Source: Streptosporangium album (GTDB taxonomy: Bacteria; Actinomycetota; Actinomycetes; Streptosporangiales; Streptosporangiaceae). From it: a stretch of DNA of 64,000 nt. Each line of letters starts with the position of its first letter. The first letter of the stretch is position 1. Below the pieces are notes generated by a model. It searched no databases and had not been told where the DNA came from. It saw only the letters and a program-made list of their open reading frames with translations. The stretch spans positions 558,001-622,000 of the forward strand of contig NZ_JACHJU010000003.1 of the NCBI RefSeq assembly GCF_014203795.1. The letters are read 5' to 3'. Positions 12,083 through 19,186 of this stretch are shown piece after piece. Both the position numbers and the translations under genes were made by a program.

Positions 12083-12150
12083 TTTCCGTGATGGAAAGTC
12101 TAGTGTTGACAACTTGGAAAGCCTGGGCGACTGTTTCTGGTATGGAAACA
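12083..12150 (+). promoter_or_regulatory. Promoter with two palindromes before the membrane protein/MarR-like pair
   Basis: A consensus -35 TTGACA lies at 12106-12111. A weak -10 (GACTGT, about 12129-12134) would place the start point at or just before ATG 12142, so the transcript may be leaderless. Palindromes TTTCC-N5-GGAAA (12083-12097) and TGTTTC-N7-GAAACA (12132-12150) flank and overlap the promoter. They share the TTTC/GAAA pattern and are reasonable operators for the regulator encoded at 12585. Confidence 0.45.
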
Positions 12151-12588
12151 AACGAGAGCTTCGAGCACCCCTCCCCGGCCGAGGCCGCCGCCGCGCTGGA
12201 GGCGGCCCAGCAGGCCCGTGCCGTCGGGTACGCCCCGATCCCAGCCTGGTTCTTCCCCGTTCTCGGCCTGCTGGTAGCCGGCGTCATGCTGCTCCAGATC
12301 GACATCTTTGCCCCCGAGCTGGCGCCGTTGGCCCTGGCAGGGGTAATAGCGGGCTACGTGGTGACCGAGCGCGTCTACAACAAGCAGGTCAGCCGGTCCG
12401 GGGTCGCGCCGCGGCACCTCACACTCGGCCAGCAGCTGGTTCTCGTGACGCCACTGGCCGCGCTCTGGATCGCCGGTGAGCTCCTCGACGCCAGGTGGGG
12501 CTTCTGGGTGGTCGCGGCAGCGGTGGGCGGATGCTGGACGGCCGGATACGGCCTCTTCCACAACCGGCGGGCACAGACCTCGGTATGA
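12142..12588 (+). CDS. Small membrane protein coupled to a MarR-like regulator
   Basis: A 148-aa protein starting at ATG 12142, with no ribosome site upstream (see the leaderless promoter). The N-terminal 25 residues are acidic and Ala-rich. Four transmembrane helices follow (roughly 30-47, 51-71, 93-110, 115-133). I do not recognise a named family. It overlaps the downstream winged-helix gene by 4 nt (ATGA). Such membrane protein plus MarR-like pairs are common in actinomycetes. Confidence 0.75.
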   Translation: METNESFEHPSPAEAAAALEAAQQARAVGYAPIPAWFFPVLGLLVAGVMLLQIDIFAPELAPLALAGVIAGYVVTERVYNKQVSRSGVAPRHLTLGQQLVLVTPLAALWIAGELLDARWGFWVVAAAVGGCWTAGYGLFHNRRAQTSV

Positions 12589-12896
12589 AGGCCACCGACA
12601 AGGCCGAGGACGGTTTCGAAACCACGATCCACGCGCCGAACCGGCTGCGGATATGCGCGCTGCTGGAACTCGCGGAGCAGGTGGAGTTCGGCCGGGTGCG
12701 GGAGCGGCTGGGGGTCAGCGACTCGGTGCTGAGCAAGCATGTCGGCGTACTGATGGACGCCGGATACGTGCAGCAGACCAAGGCTGTACGCGACACCCGG
12801 CAGCGCGTCTGGCTCTCGCTCACCAAGTCCGGCCGCGCGGCGTACCGCGCGCATGTCGCGGCCCTGCGCGCCATCGTCGGAGAACCGCAGGAGTGA
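12585..12896 (+). CDS. MarR-like winged-helix transcriptional regulator
   Basis: A 103-aa single-domain winged-helix protein. ATG 12585 overlaps the upstream stop. The recognition-helix region is GVSDSVLSKHVGVLMDAGYV, followed by a wing with Arg/Gln and LTKSGRAAYRAH. Short one-domain relatives of MarR usually bind their own promoter; the palindromes at 12083-12150 are the natural candidates. Sporulation-linked membrane/MarR-like pairs exist in related bacteria, but nothing here proves that role. Confidence 0.85.
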   Translation: MKATDKAEDGFETTIHAPNRLRICALLELAEQVEFGRVRERLGVSDSVLSKHVGVLMDAGYVQQTKAVRDTRQRVWLSLTKSGRAAYRAHVAALRAIVGEPQE

Positions 12897-12906
12897 TGAC
12901 CCACAC

Positions 12907-12965
12907 GGCGGCGCTTTGGCGAGCCGCCGGTGCCCGGCCGGACTCCCCCAGGACCCGGCCGGGCA
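12907..12965 (+). terminator. Double hairpin after the MarR-like gene
   Basis: GGCGGC/GCCGCC (12907-12928) is followed by a perfect 11-bp stem TGCCCGGCCGG/CCGGCCGGGCA (12931-12941 and 12955-12965). They begin 10 nt after the stop. Confidence 0.65.
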
Positions 12966-13144
12966 TCGGCAGGCGAAGCCGCGCCCGCTTTCCCCGATCC
13001 GGGCGCTCTGGCCGCTCATATCGTACGGTGACCGCGCGGGTACGAATGGTGTTTCCCGGTGGGCGGCCGCAGAGGGATCCGGCAGTTTTCGGAGGGGTTC
13101 GTCGGACCCGGCCACTACTGCATGATCATGCATGGGGGCTGCAC

Positions 13145-13162
13145 ATTCACCCCCATTAGCGT
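13145..13162 (+). repeat. Left copy of an 18-bp perfect inverted repeat
   Basis: ATTCACCCCCATTAGCGT here recurs as its exact complement at 16478-16495. The pair brackets 3.35 kb containing the recombinase remnants and the first two-component system. Just outside (13117-13130) lies the 14-bp palindrome TGCATGATCATGCA. Confidence 0.7.
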
Positions 13163-13201
13163 TATCCGACCAAAATTTCCGCGACTCCACCAGTCAAATG
13201 A

Positions 13202-13300
13202 CCCAAGAAAGGCCAGCACCCCTCATCCGCGACCGTCCTGCGCATGCTCCGCGAACACGACGAGCAGACCACCGCAGCGACGGAGCCGATCAGCACGTGA
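13202..13300 (+). pseudogene. Serine recombinase C-terminal remnant
   Basis: The frame reads KKGQHPSSATVLRMLREHDE and ends at TGA 13298-13300. This resembles the C-terminal helix-turn-helix tail of Tn3-type resolvases/serine recombinases. An in-frame stop lies just upstream at 13199, so only about 31 residues remain. The catalytic part is absent on this strand; an N-terminal fragment lies nearby in the opposite orientation. Confidence 0.5.
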
Positions 13301-13347
13301 TCAGACGAACCCACCAGCGACGGCACCCACAAACACCATGATCATTC

Positions 13348-13818
13348 TCAGCACCAACCGCTGTTCCTGGATTCCTCAGCCCCGGAGGAACAGCGGGCGT
13401 AGCCGATGCGGATATCGGCCGCGGATCGGTCGGGGTCGACGGGGGCGGGCGGCGGGGTGCCGGGTCGCCAAGGCTGGCCGGGCCTGCGGTCGGCGGGGGT
13501 CTGGATGCGCAGCCGCTTGGCCGGCCGGGACACCTTGGCGAAGCGGCCGGTGTGGTAGGTGCCGGCGCCGGACCGTGACCGGCAGGGCGATCCGAGTTCG
13601 ACGTCGCATCGCGGACAGGAGTGACGTTCGACTTCATCAGCGTCACGGGTAACGTCGTCGGCGGTACCGGAATCGGCGGCGGATACGGCGCTTTCGCGGG
13701 GCTGGGCGACGTCGACCATGCCCCGAATCCTCTCACGGACATTTCTCAGAACCACATGGTTCAAGAACCTGAGTGAGAACGAGCCATGAGAGGGATTCGA
13801 GGCCTTCGGCCGTCCCAT
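13348..13818 (-). pseudogene. Serine recombinase N-terminal remnant (Cys-rich prefix plus start of the catalytic domain)
   Basis: The reverse frame contains a small zinc-finger-like prefix (CPRCDVELGSPCRSRSGAG, TYHTGRF), a Pro-rich linker, then IRIGYARCSS, which is the start of a resolvase domain and carries the nucleophile-region serines. After this the frame breaks (GAEESRNSGWC then stop) where the helix QELQSQLDAL would be expected. Actinobacterial recombinases with this Cys-rich prefix exist. It is truncated and inactive. With the inverted C-terminal scrap at 13202, it suggests a decayed mobile element rearranged by inversion. Confidence 0.6.
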
Positions 13819-13931
13819 GGGGCGTGTTGGCGATCTTCTCTCGTAATCGCTCGTTTATGAGAATCGCGACATGCTTAAGACGTGGCGTCTTTGGCCTGGG
13901 ATGTGTCCCGTCTCCGGGCTCGAGAAGTACA

Positions 13932-14579
13932 TCAGGGCTTGTTCAGGTAGGTGAGGACGGCGAGGACGCGGCGGTTATTGCTGTCGTCATCGGTGATGCC
14001 GAGTTTGCCGAACAGGGAGGTGGTGTACTTGCTGATGGCGCTTTCACTGAGGAAGAGCCGCTGGCCGATGGCCTGATTGGACAATCCCTCGGCCATGAGG
14101 CTGAGCACCGAGTGTTCGCGTTCGGTGAGCTGTCCGAGTCGTCGGGTCGAGGACCCGCTGGACAGCAGCTTGGCGATGACGGCTGGGTCCATGGCGGTCC
14201 CGCCATCGGCGACGCGTTCCAGAGCATCGATGAACTGATCGGCGTCGAACACGCTCTCTTTGAGGAAATAGCCGATGCCGCCGGCGCCGTCGGCCAGGAG
14301 TTCGCGGGCGTACAGCTGTTCGACGTACTGGGAAAGGATCAAGATCGGCAGTCCGGGCAGTTCGCTGCGCGCGGCGAGAGCTGCACGCAGGCCCTCATCG
14401 GACTGGGTCGGTGGCATGCGGACGTCGACGATGGAAACATCCGGCCGCCACGTCAGCAGCGCGTCGAGTGCCTCGGGTCCGGTGGTCGCCGTCGCCACCA
14501 CCTGGTGTCCGTACGCCTCGACGAGACGGACCATCCCGTCGCGCAGGAGGTAGAGGTCTTCGGCTACAACGATTCGCAT
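13932..14579 (-). CDS. NarL/LuxR-family response regulator
   Basis: A 215-aa protein: receiver domain (1-120, phospho-acceptor Asp52 in IVDVRMPP) and a C-terminal LuxR helix-turn-helix (about 150-210, LTEREHSVLSLMAEGLSNQAIGQ split around residue 160). Its ATG lies 16 nt inside the end of the kinase gene, so the pair is coupled. It should activate or repress after phosphorylation by that kinase. The divergent membrane protein at 16050 is the nearest possible target. Confidence 0.93.
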   Translation of the reverse strand: MRIVVAEDLYLLRDGMVRLVEAYGHQVVATATTGPEALDALLTWRPDVSIVDVRMPPTQSDEGLRAALAARSELPGLPILILSQYVEQLYARELLADGAGGIGYFLKESVFDADQFIDALERVADGGTAMDPAVIAKLLSSGSSTRRLGQLTEREHSVLSLMAEGLSNQAIGQRLFLSESAISKYTTSLFGKLGITDDDSNNRRVLAVLTYLNKP

Positions 14580-15814
14580 GGCACCATCATCCTCACACGG
14601 GTCGGGCCGCCTGCCGGGCTGGTGATTTCCAGGGTGCCGTCGAAGACCGCGAGGCGGCGGCGTAGCCCCGCAAGTCCACCGCCGGCTCGCGCACTGGCCC
14701 TGCCCCGGCCGTTGTCCTCGACATCAACGACGATGTCGGTGTCGTCCCGGGCGATGGAGATCCGCGCCTGGGTCGCATGGGCGTGCTTGACCGCGTTGGT
14801 CAGCAGTTCGGCGATTCCGAAGTACACGGCGGACTCGATCGGCGGGTCCAGGCGTAGCTGGACGTCGGCGCTGACAGCCGCTTCGAGCGGGCTATCCAAG
14901 GCGAGAGCGCGAACGGCATCAACGAGCCCTCGATCGTTCAGCACCGGTGGGTTGATTCCCTGGACCAGTTCGCGGAGCTCGGTCAGTGATGTGGCGGCAC
15001 TGACTCGCGCTTCTTGCATCAGCGCCTTGGCCTGGTCAGAGTCGGTTTCCATCAGCTTCTCCGCGGTCGCCAAAGAGAGCCCGAGCGCGACCAGGCGGGC
15101 CTGCGCTCCGTCGTGCAGATCTCGCTCGATCCGGCGGATCTCGGCGGCCTGCACGACTGTCGTATCCGCGCGCTGGGCCGTCAGCTCATCGACCCGGTCC
15201 GCCAGCGTCATCGCGGGCGACGCGCGCAGGAAGCGGACGGCTACCGGCTCGACGGAGCACCAGGCATACGGGGCGCTGGCGATGGCCACGACCAGGCCGA
15301 GTATCCCGATGAAGGGGGCTGATTGGCTGAATGCGAGGACCGCCGCCGCGACTCCGGCCGGCGGGATGGACGCGATCAGGCCCACGGTGAGCGGCGCGAT
15401 CCCCGTGAATCGCAGATCACGCCACGTGGCGGGATCGCTCCACCGGACCCGCCACTTCTGATCCATGAGGGCGTCGCGGCTGGTGCGCTCGTAGCTGAAG
15501 CCGTTCCACCAGTACCCGGTGGACATCCGCGTCACCGGCCCGGCCTGCCGGTATCCGGCGGGGATGACGGTGGCGGTCCACCTCGCGACGAGGAGGCGGA
15601 CCATCCGGCAGACCGGGCGGGACAGGGCGAGCGTGCTCACGCACACCAGCACGAACGGCGCTACCCACGACCACGGGTTTCCCGCCCCCCACCAGATCCC
15701 CAGCGCCACGGCAGCGGCCCACACGGCCGGGACCAGCATGCTGACGACCATCACAACGCACGCTCGTACGAACCCCACGCAGGCACTCGCCACCCACGAC
15801 ACCAGTTGTCGCAT
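14564..15814 (-). CDS. Membrane sensor histidine kinase (HisKA_3 type)
   Basis: A 416-aa kinase. Two N-terminal transmembrane helices (about 10-40 and 48-68) are followed by a short loop containing GYWWNGFSYER, a second pair of helices (about 137-185), then the dimerisation box with phospho-acceptor His234 in ERDLHDGAQARL and a HATPase_c domain (N box LTNAVKHA, G box DNGRGRA and GGGLAGLRRRL). Partner of the response regulator at 13932. This type often senses envelope stress or drugs; the signal is unknown. Confidence 0.93.
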   Translation of the reverse strand: MRQLVSWVASACVGFVRACVVMVVSMLVPAVWAAAVALGIWWGAGNPWSWVAPFVLVCVSTLALSRPVCRMVRLLVARWTATVIPAGYRQAGPVTRMSTGYWWNGFSYERTSRDALMDQKWRVRWSDPATWRDLRFTGIAPLTVGLIASIPPAGVAAAVLAFSQSAPFIGILGLVVAIASAPYAWCSVEPVAVRFLRASPAMTLADRVDELTAQRADTTVVQAAEIRRIERDLHDGAQARLVALGLSLATAEKLMETDSDQAKALMQEARVSAATSLTELRELVQGINPPVLNDRGLVDAVRALALDSPLEAAVSADVQLRLDPPIESAVYFGIAELLTNAVKHAHATQARISIARDDTDIVVDVEDNGRGRASARAGGGLAGLRRRLAVFDGTLEITSPAGGPTRVRMMVPCESL

Positions 15815-15870
15815 GATTCTTCCTTCTCACTTCGTAACCCCGACCGTGGCACCCGCGGTTCCTGCACTGC

Positions 15871-15940
15871 GCCGATCTGGCCGGTACGGCTTGGTGTCTC
15901 CACTGTGCACCGCCCCCAGCCCGGTCCCCGCCAGATCGGC
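15871..15940. promoter_or_regulatory. Divergent control region with an 11-bp inverted repeat
   Basis: GCCGATCTGGC (15871-15881) and its exact complement GCCAGATCGGC (15930-15940) lie in the 235-bp gap between the kinase gene and the divergent membrane protein. They could be operator half-sites for the response regulator. This is inference from position only. Confidence 0.35.
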
Positions 15941-16049
15941 TCGGAAGTAGGTCTGGCCCCACCCACCCGTACGGCCAGGCCCATACCGCACCACGCATTG
16001 CGCTCCCTAACGTCGACACACGCCAGACAACACGAGGGAAGAAAGAGAC

Positions 16050-16484
16050 ATGGAAACCACCACTCACACCACGGCCGCCCAGCTCAACCATTCCGGCACC
16101 CGACGAGCCTTCGGCAAGGTGAAGATCCTCATCGCGGCCTACGGTGTGCTCAGCGCCGCGGTCCTCATCACGGTCGCCATCCTCGCGATCACCGGACACA
16201 CGGTGACCTCGTTCATGTGGGGCCGAGCAGCCGGAGTGCTCGCGAGCGCCGCGGTGACCTACTGGCTGACCGTCCTCGCCTCACGGGGAGCACGAGGGGC
16301 CTATCTCCGCGTGCGCATCATCTCGATCATCATGCCGCCCGCGATCATCGCCATCGACGTGATCCCCGGTACCCTCCCGGCGTGGTTCGTCATGATGCAG
16401 GCCGCATGCGCCCTCGCCATCGCCGCAGCCGCTTTCATCATCAACGGATACCGACTGCGCGCCGCTTTCCCCAAGTCACGCTAA
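16050..16484 (+). CDS. Four-helix membrane protein divergent from a two-component system
   Basis: A 144-aa protein; ATG 16050 follows a purine-rich GAGGGAAGAAAGAG stretch. About 25 polar N-terminal residues, then four transmembrane helices (about 26-46, 53-73, 86-106, 112-135) with a basic C-terminus. No named family recognised. It diverges from the kinase/regulator operon, which suggests it is the target of that system. Its stop codon lies within the right copy of the 18-bp inverted repeat. Confidence 0.75.
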   Translation: METTTHTTAAQLNHSGTRRAFGKVKILIAAYGVLSAAVLITVAILAITGHTVTSFMWGRAAGVLASAAVTYWLTVLASRGARGAYLRVRIISIIMPPAIIAIDVIPGTLPAWFVMMQAACALAIAAAAFIINGYRLRAAFPKSR

Positions 16485-16495
16485 TGGGGGTGAAT
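16478..16495 (-). repeat. Right copy of the 18-bp perfect inverted repeat
   Basis: The exact complement of 13145-13162. It overlaps the last codons and stop of the membrane protein gene at 16050. No target-site duplication is evident outside either copy. Confidence 0.7.
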
Positions 16496-16674
16496 CGAGA
16501 GCGTTCTGGCTGGTCAGGCAGACTCGGTTCGGTAAGCCTCCGCCAGGTGAGCACTGTAAATCGCCGGGCCGTTGAGCCCTGAGGTCAGACCGTGCCCCTG
16601 GCTGGTAGGCGGGAGGGTTGATCTCCGATGGGATGTCGTGCCCGGGTCCTCGTGTCGCCGTGAGCACTGATCCA

Positions 16675-16830
16675 TTAGGGCGAGATGGTTCTCCTTGGAA
16701 GGCTTACCTCGGTCGTCTGGTGAAGGGGGAACCGGATGCTGTCCGTCGCGCCGGGGATGTGGCCGGAGGGCACAAGCAGCGTCTCCAGGCCGACGCCGAG
16801 CGTGCGCCCGACCGTCGCGAGCTGCCGTCC
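16675..16830 (-). pseudogene. Unidentified reverse-strand coding scrap
   Basis: About 41 codons in this reverse frame have strict G/C third positions (segments such as RTLGVGLETLLVPSGHIPGA and TDSIRFPLHQTTE), which is typical of real genes here, but there is no start codon. The frame is closed by TAA 16675-16677 and preceded by an in-frame TAA. It looks like an internal fragment of a lost gene. I could not assign a family. The rest of 16496-16957 shows only the repeated 9-mer GAGCACTGT/GAGCACTGA and the hairpin at 16881. Confidence 0.35.
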
Positions 16831-16880
16831 TTACCGTAACCAGGGGTGTTGCGCCGAGATCGTCTCATGGTCGCAGACGG

Positions 16881-16902
16881 CTCTGGGAGCAGGCTCCCAG
16901 AG
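16881..16902. promoter_or_regulatory. Hairpin/palindrome upstream of the secreted hydrolase
   Basis: CTCTGGGAG-CAGG-CTCCCAGAG is a perfect 9-bp stem with a 4-nt loop, 55 bp before the hydrolase ATG. No T-tract follows. It could be an operator or a leader hairpin. Confidence 0.4.
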
Positions 16903-16957
16903 TGGAATCCTCCGAAACGCCGAGGAAACCCAGAGCGCGGGGAGTGAGGCTGGAGGC

Positions 16958-18715
16958 ATGATCATTAAAGCTCTGGGACTCGCGCTGGCCGCGGCTCTGT
17001 TGCCCGGCGCACCAACCCCTCCGGCCGGCCCGCATCAGTGCGCGAACGCGAGCGCGCGCTGCGACGGCAGCATCGACGTCCCCCTTGCTTGGGAGAACGC
17101 CTCCTCCGAACGTCTTTCCGTGGCCTTCGCCTGGATTCCGGCCAAGGGCGCCGACGGGACGGTGGTGGCCAACCTCGGCGGGCCACTGCCGGCTCTGCCG
17201 ACCGTGCCCGAGATTCAGCGAATTCTCGGGCCCGTGCTCGAGCGGAAGAACCTGCTGGTCATGGACCCGCGCGGGTTCGGGAAGTCCACGCCGCCGCTGT
17301 GCCCGGGAACCGGCCTCGACAAACCCGAGACCATCGCCGCCTGCGCCAAGAGTGTGGGTCCGAAGGGCGCGTACTTCACCGCCGACCAGGCCTCGCACGA
17401 TCTCGACGCCCTACGGCGGGCGCTCGGCCTGGGCAAGGTGAGCTTCTTCGGCAACTCCTACGGCACCCTGTACGCCCAGGCGTACGCGGCCCGGTATCCA
17501 GGCAGCCTGGACGCGGTGTTTCTGGACAGCTCCATGGTCATGGACCGCGACGGGTACGCGCGCTGGCCGTCCCAGGTCCAGCTCGACCATCTCGATCTCG
17601 TCTGCGGGCGGTCGAAGGCGTGCGGCGCGCTGCCGGGCAGCGCCTCCGGCACCTGGGCACGGCTGGTGGACCGGCTGCGGGAGCGGCCCGACCCGGAGGT
17701 CTCGGTGTTCCAGACCTCGGCGCTGAGTGGTGTGTCCGAGCCGGTGTTCGGCCGGGAGTCCACCGCGGCCGCGGACGCTTATCTGCGCGGCGACCCGGCT
17801 CCGCTGCGCCGTCTGGCCCGGCTGATTCCCAAAGCCCTTCCGCCGGACAACGATCCGCATGTTGCCGGGTATCTGGGCTATCGCTGCGGCGACGGCACCT
17901 TCCCATTCGACCGGCTGGCGCCGGCGGCCGAGCGTGAGGCACAGGCCGTGCGGTACTACGAGCGGGTACGTCCGCTGGCGCCCTATCAGATCACCGACAT
18001 CTTCCCCGGGATCGGCAGCGTGGAGCCGTGCATCAACTGGCCGACTCCGCGCCACAGCCCGCCGCGCCCGCCCGGGCAGGCGCTGCCCGCAGTACCCGTC
18101 CTGGTGATGGCGGGGGACTTCGACATCAACAGCCCCGCCGATGTGGCGCGCTCGGTGCGGGCCTTCCCGAACGCGACCGTCGTCCGGGTCCCGTTCGGGA
18201 GGCATGCGCTGTCCTTTCCCCCGGGGCCGATGGGTGATTGCGTGCGCGGCATGCTGCGTACCTTCCTGACCACGAAGCAGGTGGCCGATCAGGGGTGCAG
18301 CGGCGAGAACTACCGCGCGGTCGGCGCCTTCCCGCAACAGGTCAGGGACGTGCCGCCGCATCCGGCCCGCAAGCTCAGCACCGCCCAGCGGCGGGTGCTC
18401 GCGGCCACCTTCGCCACCGCCGCGGATGCCACCGCCCGCCGCAACCCCAACGGCTACTTCTACACAAGGGTGCAGAACGAGCCGGGGCTGCGCGGCGGCC
18501 AGGTCACCTTCGGCCAGGACATCACGCTCGACGGCGTGCGGTTCGTGCGCGACCTGCGGGTCAGCGGCCCGATCAAGCTCACTCCGGACGGCCGCGCCAC
18601 CGCCACGCTCCGCGCCGAGACCGGCGGCCGCACCCACGAGGTGACGCTGACCTGGACGGCGTTCTCCACCCGACCGTCCCTGTCCGGCACCTTCAACGGC
18701 ATCCCCTTCGACTAG
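16958..18715 (+). CDS. Secreted alpha/beta hydrolase, tripeptidyl-aminopeptidase-like (peptidase S33)
   Basis: A 585-aa protein. ATG 16958 is chosen because it opens a signal peptide (MIIKALGLALAAALLPGAP) and the frame upstream is non-coding. The alpha/beta core has an oxyanion-region NLGGPL, the DPRGFGKS loop, the nucleophile elbow GNSYGT (Ser167), an acid in AGDFDINSP, and a histidine in PFGRHALSF. A C-terminal beta-rich extension of about 90 residues (LDGVRFVRDL, TPDGRATATL) follows. Likely an exported aminopeptidase or esterase. It stands alone. Confidence 0.88.
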   Translation: MIIKALGLALAAALLPGAPTPPAGPHQCANASARCDGSIDVPLAWENASSERLSVAFAWIPAKGADGTVVANLGGPLPALPTVPEIQRILGPVLERKNLLVMDPRGFGKSTPPLCPGTGLDKPETIAACAKSVGPKGAYFTADQASHDLDALRRALGLGKVSFFGNSYGTLYAQAYAARYPGSLDAVFLDSSMVMDRDGYARWPSQVQLDHLDLVCGRSKACGALPGSASGTWARLVDRLRERPDPEVSVFQTSALSGVSEPVFGRESTAAADAYLRGDPAPLRRLARLIPKALPPDNDPHVAGYLGYRCGDGTFPFDRLAPAAEREAQAVRYYERVRPLAPYQITDIFPGIGSVEPCINWPTPRHSPPRPPGQALPAVPVLVMAGDFDINSPADVARSVRAFPNATVVRVPFGRHALSFPPGPMGDCVRGMLRTFLTTKQVADQGCSGENYRAVGAFPQQVRDVPPHPARKLSTAQRRVLAATFATAADATARRNPNGYFYTRVQNEPGLRGGQVTFGQDITLDGVRFVRDLRVSGPIKLTPDGRATATLRAETGGRTHEVTLTWTAFSTRPSLSGTFNGIPFD

Positions 18716-18824
18716 GCCATATGCCGCTTCGATATGAGCCGGCGGCCGATATCGCCATTGGACAAGATCCACGTCGAGCTGTTTTGCTCCTGCTCTCTGA
18801 CCGCGACCAGCAAGGAACGACGAC

Positions 18825-19110
18825 ATGCGATATCTCCGCATCCGTGCCGGACTCGCCATCGCCGCCTCTCTCCTGGTCGGCGGTGCCGTGAGCACGGGGA
18901 CGGCCTCGGCGGCGCCCGCCGTACAAGCTCACAAGGAACTGCGGGCCCCTGGAGGACTCCTTCGACGGGCGCATCGGCGCCTACGCGATCGACACCGCCA
19001 CCGGCAAGGCGGTCGGCTCCCGGGCAGGCGAGATCTTCCCGCTGCTGTCCAGGTTCAAGGCCCCGGTATGCGCGGCCGCCCTGCACCGGGCTTGGACAGG
19101 ATCTCCTTGA
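18825..19110 (+). pseudogene. Class A beta-lactamase, frameshifted and truncated
   Basis: ATG 18825 follows GGAACGACGAC and opens a good signal peptide (MRYLRIRAGLAIAASLLVGG, then a SAA cleavage site). After KEL the frame breaks. The next frame reads LEDSFDGRIGAYAIDTATGK, then LLSRFKAP, matching the start of a class A beta-lactamase including its S-x-F-K active-site box (normally STFK). The frame stops at 19108-19110, before the SDN and KTG motifs. Sequence beyond does not resume the enzyme. It cannot give an active enzyme. Confidence 0.75.
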
Positions 19111-19152
19111 CGGCCACGGCGACTCAGCACAGACACCGCGTTGTAGCCCAGG

Positions 19153-19180
19153 TTCACGGCGAAGTAACGTGACTTAAGAT
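19153..19180 (+). promoter_or_regulatory. Probable leaderless promoter of the second two-component system
   Basis: -35-like TTCACG at 19153-19158, a 16-bp spacer and -10 TAAGAT at 19175-19180, then only 6 nt to GTG 19187. No ribosome site is present. This geometry fits a transcript starting at the GTG. Confidence 0.5.
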
Positions 19181-19186
19181 TTTAGC

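Noticed and set aside
16496..16880. Possible IS110-type non-coding end or bridge-RNA region
   Set aside because: GAGCACTG occurs twice and the region is gene-poor, but no IS110 transposase is nearby and no terminal structure could be defined.
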